Below are positions 46,534 to 54,317 of a DNA stretch of 64,000 nt, in pieces (position 1 is the first letter of the stretch; each line of letters begins with the position of its first letter). Under the pieces are notes generated by a model. That model was not told where the DNA came from and did not search any database. It saw only the letters and a list, made by a program, of their open reading frames with translations. The DNA is from Cognatitamlana sp035818475 (GTDB taxonomy: Bacteria > Bacteroidota > Bacteroidia > Flavobacteriales > Flavobacteriaceae). The translations under genes and the position numbers were made by a program. Location of the stretch: positions 1,488,001 to 1,552,000 of the forward strand of contig NZ_JAYMGV010000001.1 of assembly GCF_035818475.1 (NCBI RefSeq), given 5' to 3'.

Positions 46534-47286
46534 ATGATCGCAACAATCCAATATAATTCCAGAAAACTTCAGATAGATTTAACACAGCCTATTGATATTT
46601 CTATACCAATCAGGGCTTCAAAAGACAATGTAAATGCATGGTATATAGGGCCACCTGAAATAAAACCGGTTAAGGACGGTGAATGGATAGCCAGTGTTAA
46701 GGATGGTGCTTGTATAAATTTCAATACTATTCATTTTAATCCGCATGCACATGGTACCCATACAGAGTGTGTAGGACATATTACTGAGGAACTTCATTCC
46801 ATAAACAAAAACTTAAAACGGTTTTTCTTTTTGGCAGAGGTCATTACAGTTGCTCCGGAACGATTAAATGGAGATTCGGTAATTTCAAAGAAACAGATTC
46901 AGTTTGCCTTAGGTAACAAAAAAAGAGATGCTGTAGTTATTAGAACCATTCCTAATACCAGAAAGGAAAAGTTTACAAAACAGTATTCTAATACCAACCC
47001 AACTTATTTATTAGAGGATGCAGCGGTGTATTTAAGAGAAAAGGGTGTAAAACACCTGTTAATAGATTTGCCGAGTGTAGATAAGGAGAAAGATGAGTGT
47101 CAGCTCTTGGCACATAATGCATTTTGGAATACCAAAGGGAAATTAAGAATGGACGCTACTATAACAGAATTTATTTATGTGTCAAACAAAGTAAAGGATG
47201 GCACGTATTTTTTGAATTTACAAATAGCATCTTTTGAAAATGATGCATCACCAAGTAAACCTGTTTTATATAAAATATTAGATTAG
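46534..47286 (+). CDS. cyclase-family protein (kynurenine formamidase-like fold)
   Basis: 250 residues from the ATG at 46534, 12 bases after hemW; a TTG two codons earlier is less likely. The metal-binding HxGTHxE-like motif of the cyclase family is seen as NPHAHGTHTECVGHI (about residues 70-84). Members hydrolyse N-formylkynurenine or related amides using a metal ion. The substrate here cannot be told. The DUF4230 gene starts directly after its stop codon. Confidence 0.8.
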   Translation: MIATIQYNSRKLQIDLTQPIDISIPIRASKDNVNAWYIGPPEIKPVKDGEWIASVKDGACINFNTIHFNPHAHGTHTECVGHITEELHSINKNLKRFFFLAEVITVAPERLNGDSVISKKQIQFALGNKKRDAVVIRTIPNTRKEKFTKQYSNTNPTYLLEDAAVYLREKGVKHLLIDLPSVDKEKDECQLLAHNAFWNTKGKLRMDATITEFIYVSNKVKDGTYFLNLQIASFENDASPSKPVLYKILD

Positions 47287-47898
47287 ATGGATGCCATTTT
47301 AGGAGTTTTAATAGGAGTATTGGTGGGCTGGGCTTTAGTTACTTATTTTCAAAGTATTAAACAACGGCAATTGGTTGATTCGCAATCTACAATACTGTTA
47401 GACAAAATTAAAACCGTTTGTAAATTGATAACCGTAGAAGGTGACTTTGCTGAGATCTATCAGTATCAAGATGTGAAACAACGTTTACTAAAGCTTATTT
47501 CAAGTAAAAAGAAAGCCCTGGTAGTAATAAAAGCTAAGGCTTATGTGGGCTTTGATTTGTCAAAGATTGTATTGAGAGCAGATAATAACAAGAAGACAAT
47601 TATACTTGAACAATTTCCGCAACCGGAAGTACTGTCTATTGAAACCAATTTAAATTATTATGATAAGTCTGACGGCATATTCAATAAGTTTGACGCCGCA
47701 GATTTAACGGGTTTACATGATGAAGCTAAAAAGCAAATTCAGAATAAAATCCCTGAGAGCGGACTTATTCAGGCAGCGCAAAAGGAAGCTTTAGAAACTG
47801 TTTTGTTAGTAAAAACCATAGTAGAAACTATTGGATGGACATTAGATTATTCTGATTTAAATATTGAAGAGCATAAACTCCTTAAGCTCAAAAAATGA
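47287..47898 (+). CDS. DUF4230-family protein, membrane-anchored
   Basis: 203 residues. One N-terminal membrane helix (ILGVLIGVLVGWALVTYF) is followed by a DUF4230-like domain with VCKLITVEGDFAEIYQY, KALVVIKAKAYVGFDLSKI and the C-terminal VLLVKTIVETIGW. Function unknown. It starts one base after the cyclase-family stop codon, so the two are probably translated together. Confidence 0.75.
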   Translation: MDAILGVLIGVLVGWALVTYFQSIKQRQLVDSQSTILLDKIKTVCKLITVEGDFAEIYQYQDVKQRLLKLISSKKKALVVIKAKAYVGFDLSKIVLRADNNKKTIILEQFPQPEVLSIETNLNYYDKSDGIFNKFDAADLTGLHDEAKKQIQNKIPESGLIQAAQKEALETVLLVKTIVETIGWTLDYSDLNIEEHKLLKLKK

Positions 47899-47927
47899 TT
47901 GAAATTTTTACGCCTAAAACATAAATA

Positions 47928-48296
47928 GTGGACATAGAACAAATCAGAACCTATTGTTTAAGTAAAAAAGGAACTACCGAAAATTTTCCTTTTGATGAAG
48001 ATACCTTAGTATTTAAGGTTCTTGGAAAAATGTTTGCTTTGGCTTCGTTAAAATGGTGGGAGCGTGGTGAAGCAGCTATAAATTTAAAAGCAGATCCGGA
48101 TTACTCTGAAGAACTTCGTGCAACGTACAATAGTATCCGTCCGGGATACCATATGAGCAAGAAACATTGGAATACACTTTACCTTCACGAAGGTGAATTA
48201 CAGGCACAACTTATTAAAGCACTTATAGATCATTCCTATGATATGGTTGTAAAAGGACTGACTAAAAAAATGAGAGATAGCCTAAATCTTTTATGA
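47928..48296 (+). CDS. MmcQ/YjbR-family DNA-binding-like protein, GTG start
   Basis: 122 residues. The start codon is GTG at 47928, since no ATG lies before the conserved part. Family marks are GTTENFPFDEDTLVFKVLGKMFAL, the WERGEAAINLKADPDYSEELR stretch and PGYHMSKKHWNTLYL. These small cytoplasmic proteins have a double-wing fold; their role is not known in detail. It lies 29 bases after the DUF4230 gene. Confidence 0.85.
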   Translation: MDIEQIRTYCLSKKGTTENFPFDEDTLVFKVLGKMFALASLKWWERGEAAINLKADPDYSEELRATYNSIRPGYHMSKKHWNTLYLHEGELQAQLIKALIDHSYDMVVKGLTKKMRDSLNLL

Positions 48297-48428
48297 AAAT
48301 GAATGATTTTGTTGTATATTTATAAACTATTGTCTCTCAATTACTTATTTGTAGCATAATCACTTAGGCCTTAAATCTTAAAGTAGTATTTAATTAACTG
48401 ATATATTAACTTTAATTTTTAACAGATT

Positions 48429-49256
48429 ATGAAAACAACCAGCCAATTAATTTCAGCAATTGCTATGATGCTTTTGCTATGCTTCACTACAACTGTTTTA
48501 GCTCAGGAAGAAGAGCAAAAAGGGTCCCAGTACATAACGGTTACTACTTTACACTGGAATATGGATTATGAGGATTTTGATATGGATACCTGGAAAGCGG
48601 TAGAAAAAGAATATTTAGACAAAGTCACGGCAAAGAATGACCATGTTATGGGGTCCTCTTTTTATTTACATCAAATGACTCCTGATAATAGGGAACTGGT
48701 TTATGTACGTGTTTACGGAAGCTGGGATGCTATTGAAAAAGCAGGATCAAGAGACTCAGAACTGGAAAAGGAAGGATGGCCTGATGAAGAAGAAAGAAAG
48801 GCGTTTATGAAAAAACGTAACGCCTATTATTCAAACTTTCATTCCGATGAAATTTATGTCACATTACCTTTGGTGAAGCCATTAGAAGATGTTTCAAAAG
48901 ATTTGATATGCTATGTGCGTACAAGTCATATGGATTTTCCAGAGGATGGAAAAACGGATGAAATAAAGATGCTAATGAATGAGAATTTTGAAAAACTAAT
49001 TAAAAATAACCCATTGATCAAAGCGTATTATTCGCACCGGCATGCCTGGGGTAAAGATGCTACAGAAATGATTGAAGCCTTCTTTTTAGACTCTATGACA
49101 GATCTAGATAAATTGTTTGAAGGTTTGCCTGCTCTAATTGAAGAATCATGGCCGGATGAAGAAGAAAGAAAAGCAAGGTGGAAAACACTTAACAGTTATT
49201 TTACCGGTGTTCATGGAGATGCTGTTTTTAAATTTGTAGCAGGACTATCTAAATAA
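48429..49256 (+). CDS. secreted protein with an internal duplication, function unknown
   Basis: 275 residues with a signal peptide ending near VLAQ (about residue 26). The mature part consists of two related halves of about 120 residues. Each ends with the same motif: WPDEEERKAFMKKRNAYYSNFH (117-138) and WPDEEERKARWKTLNSYFTGVH (241-262), 124 residues apart. The start of each half also resembles the other (TLHWNMDYEDF against TSHMDFPEDG). The layout suggests two ferredoxin-like alpha-beta domains that pair within one chain, as in dimeric alpha-beta barrel proteins, but this is an inference. No catalytic motif was recognised. Confidence 0.75.
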   Translation: MKTTSQLISAIAMMLLLCFTTTVLAQEEEQKGSQYITVTTLHWNMDYEDFDMDTWKAVEKEYLDKVTAKNDHVMGSSFYLHQMTPDNRELVYVRVYGSWDAIEKAGSRDSELEKEGWPDEEERKAFMKKRNAYYSNFHSDEIYVTLPLVKPLEDVSKDLICYVRTSHMDFPEDGKTDEIKMLMNENFEKLIKNNPLIKAYYSHRHAWGKDATEMIEAFFLDSMTDLDKLFEGLPALIEESWPDEEERKARWKTLNSYFTGVHGDAVFKFVAGLSK

Positions 49257-49276
49257 GAGGTTCTTAAACGTTTATT

Positions 49277-49453
49277 AGAGGCTGTCTAGAAAATGTCATT
49301 CTGAATGATGATGAAGAATCTCCTAAGGTTTTAATGTGTTAATTTTTAAATAAATAAGATTCTTGTCTGCTTCGCAGGGTGCCCTCTTGAAAGTATACTT
49401 TCATTCAAGCAATGCTCTGAATGACAAAATAAATCACTTTCCAGACAGCCTCT
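49277..49453. repeat. MITE-like element with 16-base terminal inverted repeats
   Basis: The 177-base stretch begins with AGAGGCTGTCTAGAAA and ends with TTTCCAGACAGCCTCT, inverted repeats with one mismatch. Inside it are a TGTCATTCTGAATGA stretch near the left end and, facing it on the right, CTGAATGACA, so the pairing extends further in. A second palindrome, GAAAGTATACTTTC, lies at about 49388-49401. It contains no gene. Non-coding elements of this look occur scattered in Flavobacteriaceae genomes. It separates a secreted-protein gene from a PhnA-like gene and may also act as a terminator. Confidence 0.65.
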
Positions 49454-49521
49454 TTTAGTTTGCCCCCTAACTTGTAGAAGCTTTTATTTAAACGTATTAT
49501 TGCAAAATAAAAGTCACGGAT

Positions 49522-50100
49522 ATGAGCGTACTACAAATATTAAAGGATAGAAGCAATAGCACTTGCGAATTGTGCGCATCAACCAATACGTTGAAACAAT
49601 ATACTATTCCACCATCATTAAATGAAAATGTGGACAATGATGTTCTGGTTTGTAAGACCTGTTTAGATCAAATAGAAGGCCATGAAACTATGAGCCCTAA
49701 CCATTGGCGTTGTTTGAATGAGAGCATGTGGAGCGAGCATGTGGCTGTACAGATTATGGCCTGGAGGATGTTACAAAGACTCAGAAATGAAGGCTGGCCC
49801 AAAGATTTACTGGATATGATGTACCTTGATGATGAGGCTATGTCATTAGCAAGAGCAACCGGAGAAGATCAGGACGAAAGCGAAAAAATTATACATAGAG
49901 ATATTAACGGTGTTATTTTAAAAAACGGAGATGCAGTAGTGCTTGTAAAGGATCTAAAAGTAAAAGGGTCCAGCATGGTTGCTAAACAGGGAACTGCGGT
50001 TAGAAATATTAGAGTAGACCGTGAAAATGATAAATATATTGAAGGGAAAGTGGGGGCTCAGCAAATAGTTATTGTTACAGAGTATGTTAAGAAAATATAA
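49522..50100 (+). CDS. phnA: PhnA-like zinc-ribbon protein
   Basis: 192 residues. The N-terminal zinc ribbon uses CELC and CKTC pairs (about residues 15-18 and 44-47). The C-terminal PhnA domain is at about 130-190 (DINGVILKNGDAVVLVKDLKVKGSS, KQGTAVRNIRV). The middle holds a helical segment. Despite the historical name, there is no evidence that PhnA proteins act in phosphonate use; they are small cytoplasmic proteins of unclear function. It converges with an AraC gene 9 bases downstream. Confidence 0.88.
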   Translation: MSVLQILKDRSNSTCELCASTNTLKQYTIPPSLNENVDNDVLVCKTCLDQIEGHETMSPNHWRCLNESMWSEHVAVQIMAWRMLQRLRNEGWPKDLLDMMYLDDEAMSLARATGEDQDESEKIIHRDINGVILKNGDAVVLVKDLKVKGSSMVAKQGTAVRNIRVDRENDKYIEGKVGAQQIVIVTEYVKKI

Positions 50101-50109
50101 AAAGTAGGT

Positions 50110-50958
50110 TTAAGCCAAATGTTCCGATTTGTATTTTAGTGGGGACGTTTTTTTTAACTGTTTAAATTGGCGATTAAAATTTGAGATATTTTTAAAACCG
50201 GATTTATAGGCAATCTCTGCAATGGTTAAATCTGAATTTTGATTTAATAATTTACAAGCATTTTCAATACGCATTTTTGTTAAAAACTGAAAATAAGTTG
50301 TATTAGTACGCTGTTTAAAATACCTGCAAAATGCATTACTGGTCATATTAGCTACATCAGCAATTTTATCTAAACTGATATCCTGATTAAAATTGTTCAT
50401 GGTGTATTCAAAAACAGCACTCATTCTTTTACCTTCATTGTCACTGTAATTTTTTTCATATAGAAAAGATGACAATTGTTCAATTTTTGAATCACAAATA
50501 AGATGTAAAATTTCAAATAATATAATGAAGCGTTCTAACTTATCTGCGTTTTTAAGTTTTAAAAACTTAGTTTTTACAGTGTCTTTATTAGAGTTTAGTT
50601 TAATACCATACAAACTTTTGTTGAAAAAAGAATTTAAAGAATTAAATTCTTTCAGTTTAAAGAAGTTGTCTCCAAAAGAATCTTTATTAAAAAACAAAGA
50701 GAGCATTTGACTGTTATTAGTACTGTAAATATCGCTTTTAAAGACATGAGGAAGATTACTGCCGATTACAAAAATATCATTCGATTTAAAATGAGTAACA
50801 GAATCCCCCAAAACAAATGTACCTTCACCTTCAAGAATCAAACTAATTTGAACTTCTTGATGCTGATGTAGTTTGTCATAAAAATAGGGCTCTATATCTT
50901 CTTGATATACAAGAGCCTCGTTTTTTTGTTTTGGAATTTTAAAAGGAAATACTTTCAT
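50110..50958 (-). CDS. AraC-family regulator divergent from the hydroxyproline operon
   Basis: 282 residues. The N-terminal cupin part (about 20-90) shows LHQHQEVQISLILEGEGTFVLGD and FKSNDIFVIGSNLPHVF. The C-terminal AraC double helix-turn-helix is at about 185-280 (ISLDKIADVANMTSNAFCRYFK, then LTIAEIAYKSGFKNISNFNRQFK). The gene is divergent from the DapA-family gene that starts the hydroxyproline operon, with 393 bases between them. It is the best candidate for the operon regulator, sensing a proline-derived ligand, but this is inferred from position only. Confidence 0.92.
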   Translation of the reverse strand: MKVFPFKIPKQKNEALVYQEDIEPYFYDKLHQHQEVQISLILEGEGTFVLGDSVTHFKSNDIFVIGSNLPHVFKSDIYSTNNSQMLSLFFNKDSFGDNFFKLKEFNSLNSFFNKSLYGIKLNSNKDTVKTKFLKLKNADKLERFIILFEILHLICDSKIEQLSSFLYEKNYSDNEGKRMSAVFEYTMNNFNQDISLDKIADVANMTSNAFCRYFKQRTNTTYFQFLTKMRIENACKLLNQNSDLTIAEIAYKSGFKNISNFNRQFKQLKKTSPLKYKSEHLA

Positions 50959-51212
50959 AAATGGTTTAATCTATTAGGGATTGGTTATCTCAAATAACTA
51001 AATTTTTAAGATCATTAACATCACAAAAATATCCTCAGTTTTAAAGTTAAAATTTACCATATGATAAGTATCGATGAAATACAGTAATGATTGATAAAGA
51101 TATTTCAGAATTTGGGCGAAACATAAAACTTAATATAAATAACTTATTTATAACGCAGTAAAGTTGGCTAAAAAATATCTAAGTTTAAGTAAATAAATCA
51201 AGACCTTGCTTT

Positions 51213-51250
51213 ATAATTTGTTAAATTTTATCCAAAATTTAACAAATTAT
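51213..51250. promoter_or_regulatory. large palindrome, candidate operator
   Basis: Two perfect 17-base arms, starting ATAATTTGTTAAA and ending TTTAACAAATTAT, flank a four-base spacer ATCC. It lies 102-139 bases upstream of the first gene of the hydroxyproline operon and has no T tract that would mark a terminator for a preceding gene. Its symmetry fits binding by a dimeric regulator. Which protein binds is unknown. Confidence 0.5.
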
Positions 51251-51318
51251 AAATATATTATGATAATATAGTATCAAAACAGAATAATAAACGAATAAAA
51301 TGAGAATGTGCAAATAAT

Positions 51319-51326
51319 TACATTTG
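51319..51326 (+). promoter_or_regulatory. possible -7 box of the hydroxyproline operon
   Basis: TACATTTG matches the Bacteroidota -7 consensus TAnnTTTG and lies 26 bases before the start codon at 51352. No clear TTG -33 element was found, so it may need an activator. Confidence 0.4.
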
Positions 51327-51351
51327 TTAAGTATTTAATAAAAAACTAGAA

Positions 51352-52281
51352 ATGGGTATTCAATGGAAAGGCGTTATGCCAGCAGTTACAACACAATTTA
51401 CAGCTAATGATGAGTTGGATTTAGAGTTATTTAAAATTAATATTAAAGCACAATTAGATGCAGGTGTTCATGGTATTGTTTTAGGAGGAACACTTGGAGA
51501 AGCAAGTACGTTAACAGATGAAGAACGTCGTGTTTTAACAAGAGAAACAGTTGCACTGGTAGAAGGGAAAGTTCCGGTTTTAATGAATATTGCCGAACAA
51601 ACTACCAAAGCTGCCATAGCCTTAGCTAAAACAGCTGAAGAAGACGGAGCAAAAGGTTTGATGATGTTGCCTCCAATGCGATATAAGGCTAGTGATGCTG
51701 AAGTTGTAGAATATTTTAAAGCCGTTTCTAATAGTACAGCTTTGCCAATTATGATTTATAATAACCCGGTTGATTATAAAATTGAAGTGACCTTAGATAT
51801 GTTTGCTGAACTTTTAGAAGCGTGCCCTAACGTTCAGGCGGTAAAAGAGTCTACAAGAGACACTACTAATATTACAAGAATTAAAAATAGATTTGGAGAT
51901 AGATTAGCAATTATGACAGGAGTAGATACATTGGCTTTAGAGAGTTTACTGCTTGGAGCTGATGGTTGGGTAGCTGGTTTAGTAGATGCATTTCCGGCAG
52001 AAACGGTTGCTATTTATGAACTTCAAAAAGCAGGAAGAATTAAAGAAGCTATTGCTATTTATAGATGGTTTATGCCATTGCTGGAGTTGGATATAAGCCC
52101 TAAATTAGTTCAGTATATAAAACTAGCTTCAGTATATACTAAAATTGGCTCAGAATATGTAAGAGCACCAAGGTTAGTGTTGCAAGGCAAAGAACGAGAG
52201 GAAATAGTGACAATAATAGAGGATGGGCTAAAAACCCTACCAACCCTACCAGACTATAAAAATTTAAGTGTTTTAGTATAG
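51352..52281 (+). CDS. DapA-family lyase, probable 1-pyrroline-4-hydroxy-2-carboxylate deaminase
   Basis: 309 residues, the usual length for dihydrodipicolinate synthase/N-acetylneuraminate lyase proteins. The Schiff-base lysine is Lys165 in QAVKES and the partner Tyr136 is in IMIYNNP. The GGTLGEASTLTDEERR block near residue 45 binds the keto-acid carboxylate. In hydroxyproline degradation a member of this family deaminates 1-pyrroline-4-hydroxy-2-carboxylate to 2-ketoglutarate semialdehyde. That role is inferred from the neighbours: a semialdehyde dehydrogenase, a 4-hydroxyproline epimerase and a D-amino-acid dehydrogenase. A biosynthetic DapA is less likely in this context. Confidence 0.88.
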   Translation: MGIQWKGVMPAVTTQFTANDELDLELFKINIKAQLDAGVHGIVLGGTLGEASTLTDEERRVLTRETVALVEGKVPVLMNIAEQTTKAAIALAKTAEEDGAKGLMMLPPMRYKASDAEVVEYFKAVSNSTALPIMIYNNPVDYKIEVTLDMFAELLEACPNVQAVKESTRDTTNITRIKNRFGDRLAIMTGVDTLALESLLLGADGWVAGLVDAFPAETVAIYELQKAGRIKEAIAIYRWFMPLLELDISPKLVQYIKLASVYTKIGSEYVRAPRLVLQGKEREEIVTIIEDGLKTLPTLPDYKNLSVLV

Positions 52282-52366
52282 ACAACTTGAGGTTTAAGGT
52301 TGAGGAATATGTTAGGGTTTTAGTCATGCACTTCTTTATAAAAGATATAATATTTAATATAGGGAG

Positions 52367-52633
52367 ATGTTAGAAATCAGACCAACATGTGAGCATTGTA
52401 ACAAATCGTTGCCATATGATTCAAAAGAGGCAATGATCTGTACGTTTGAATGTACCTTTTGTTCAACCTGTGTTGAAACCATTTTGCAGCATGTCTGCCC
52501 TAATTGTGGTGGCAATTTTGAAAAACGCCCAATACGTCCTCAAAATTTGTTGAAAAAATATCCTACTTCAGATAAAGTAATTTACAAACCTGTAGATGTA
52601 GAAGCGCATTTACAACGAATACAAAAGAAATGA
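52367..52633 (+). CDS. DUF1272-family small zinc-ribbon protein
   Basis: 88 residues. It opens MLEIRPTCEHCNKSLPYDS and has CEHC, CTFEC, CSTC and CPNC cysteine clusters that would bind zinc. These small proteins have no known function. Its stop codon overlaps the start of the following aldehyde dehydrogenase gene by four bases (ATGA), so it is translated together with the pathway enzyme. Confidence 0.88.
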   Translation: MLEIRPTCEHCNKSLPYDSKEAMICTFECTFCSTCVETILQHVCPNCGGNFEKRPIRPQNLLKKYPTSDKVIYKPVDVEAHLQRIQKK

Positions 52634-54213
52634 TTACAGGAAAAAATTATATAGGGAATCAATTGTCAGCCAATGGGAATAAGGTGTTTAAAACGTTTAA
52701 CCCTTTATTGAATATTGAAAACCAATGGGAAATTACAGAAGCGTCAACAGACGAAGTAAATCAGGCTGTAGAATTAGCAGCAGAAGCTTTTAAAACGTAT
52801 TCTAAAATTTCAGGAGTAAAAAAGGCGGAATTTCTGAGAGCTATTGCAGAAGAAATAGAAACTTTAGGAGATGAATTGTTAGAAGTGTACTCTTCTGAGA
52901 GTGGTTTACCTAAAGGAAGAGCTGTGGGAGAAAGAGGAAGGACTTTAGGGCAATTACGTGCTTTTGCAGATCATATAGAGGAAGGAAACTGGGTAGCTGC
53001 TTCAATAGATACAGCACAACCGGAACGAAAACCATTACCTAAAGTAGATTTAAGGAAAATGAATGTGGCTTTAGGGCCTGTTGTTGTTTTTGGAGCATCA
53101 AATTTTCCTTTTGCGTTTTCAACAGCAGGAGGAGACACAGCTGCAGCATTAGCTGCCGGGTGTCCGGTTATTGTAAAATCCCACCCCATGCATGCAGCAA
53201 CAGGGGAAATGGTTAGTAGCGCAATTATTAAGGCTGCTGAAAAAACAGGTATGCCAAATGGTGTGTTTTCTAATCTTAATAGTAGTGGTATTGAAATCGG
53301 GCAGGCTTTAGTGCAACATTCAAAAGTAAAAGCAGTAGGATTTACAGGGAGTATTCGTGGTGGTCGTGCTTTGTTTGATCTGGCAGCAAAACGTAAAGAA
53401 CCAATTCCTGTGTTTGCAGAAATGGGAAGTGTTAATCCAGTAGTCATTTTGCCTGAAGCATTACAAAAAAAATATAAAACTTTAGCTAAAACATATTCAA
53501 ATTCAATAACAATGGGAGCAGGACAATTTTGTACTAATCCTGGATTAATAATAGGTGTAAAATCAGAAGGGTTGACAAATTTTGTGAATGCTCTGGCTGA
53601 AGACATTATAAAAGAAGAACCTTCATGCATGTTACATCCTAATATAATAGGTGCTTATGAAACGAATAAAACTGCTGCACTTTCACAAAAGGGACTTAAA
53701 GTACTAGCAGGCTATGAAGATGACGTAAAAGTTAATCATGCAAAACAAGTAGTAACAGCTGTTGAGGGAGACATATTTTTAAATAATCCAACCTTACATC
53801 ATGAAGTATTCGGACCATTTTCTTTAGTCGTTCAATGCGATAATATAAATCAATTGGAACAAATAATTTCAAATTTGGAAGGGCAGCTTACCGGAACTAT
53901 CATTTCTGATGGTAATGAAATTGGTAAATACACTACAGTAGTTAATGCATTGCAAAGTAGGGTGGGACGGATTATTTTTAATGGCGTTCCTACAGGAGTA
54001 GAAGTATGCCCTTCAATGTTACATGGCGGACCATACCCGGCTTCAACAGATAGTAGGTTTACAGCAGTTGGTGTAGACTCTATTAAACGATTTGTGAGAC
54101 CTTTTAGTTTTCAAGATTGGCCAAACGAATTGTTACCGGAAGAACTGAAAAATGAAAACCCTTTAGGGATTTCAAGATTAGTTAATGGAAAGAATAGCAA
54201 AGACAAAATATAA
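52630..54213 (+). CDS. aldehyde dehydrogenase, probable 2-ketoglutarate-semialdehyde (2,5-dioxovalerate) dehydrogenase
   Basis: 527 residues, the length typical of ketoglutarate-semialdehyde dehydrogenases. Catalytic Cys301 lies in AGQFCTNPG and Glu264 in FAEMGS. The cofactor-binding region shows FGASNFPFAFSTAGGDTAAALAAGCPVIVK and GFTGSIRGG. It should oxidise the semialdehyde made by the DapA-family enzyme to 2-ketoglutarate, which enters the TCA cycle. It overlaps the DUF1272 gene by four bases. NAD or NADP preference cannot be judged. Cytoplasmic. Confidence 0.9.
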   Translation: MITGKNYIGNQLSANGNKVFKTFNPLLNIENQWEITEASTDEVNQAVELAAEAFKTYSKISGVKKAEFLRAIAEEIETLGDELLEVYSSESGLPKGRAVGERGRTLGQLRAFADHIEEGNWVAASIDTAQPERKPLPKVDLRKMNVALGPVVVFGASNFPFAFSTAGGDTAAALAAGCPVIVKSHPMHAATGEMVSSAIIKAAEKTGMPNGVFSNLNSSGIEIGQALVQHSKVKAVGFTGSIRGGRALFDLAAKRKEPIPVFAEMGSVNPVVILPEALQKKYKTLAKTYSNSITMGAGQFCTNPGLIIGVKSEGLTNFVNALAEDIIKEEPSCMLHPNIIGAYETNKTAALSQKGLKVLAGYEDDVKVNHAKQVVTAVEGDIFLNNPTLHHEVFGPFSLVVQCDNINQLEQIISNLEGQLTGTIISDGNEIGKYTTVVNALQSRVGRIIFNGVPTGVEVCPSMLHGGPYPASTDSRFTAVGVDSIKRFVRPFSFQDWPNELLPEELKNENPLGISRLVNGKNSKDKI

Positions 54214-54317
54214 ACTACAAGAATAATAAAGAGGTGACTAACTCTAAAACTTATTGGGTGTAATTAAAAAAGCACCCTTTAGGTTTTTTAACTATTAATG
54301 ACAGATAAAAATATAAA

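Larger units (their letters stand above)
50959..51351. other. 393-base divergent promoter region of the hydroxyproline operon
   Basis: It lies between the AraC gene (-) and the DapA-family gene (+). It is AT-rich and contains a near-ideal inverted repeat at 51213-51250 and a TACATTTG box at 51319-51326. No gene is visible. Confidence 0.6.

Noticed and set aside
49277..49453. CRISPR or tandem repeat reading of the repeat element
   Set aside because: It has inverted ends and an inner palindrome, but no regularly spaced direct repeats and no spacers; no cas genes are nearby.
51352..52281. Assignment of the DapA-family gene to lysine biosynthesis or sialic acid cleavage
   Set aside because: The family motifs would allow it, but the surrounding hydroxyproline genes and the absence of other lysine or sialic acid genes favour the deaminase role.
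52971..53630. 219-codon frame on the - strand inside the aldehyde dehydrogenase gene
   Set aside because: It lies fully inside a well-supported gene on the other strand, and its translation resembles no protein; long antisense frames arise by codon bias.
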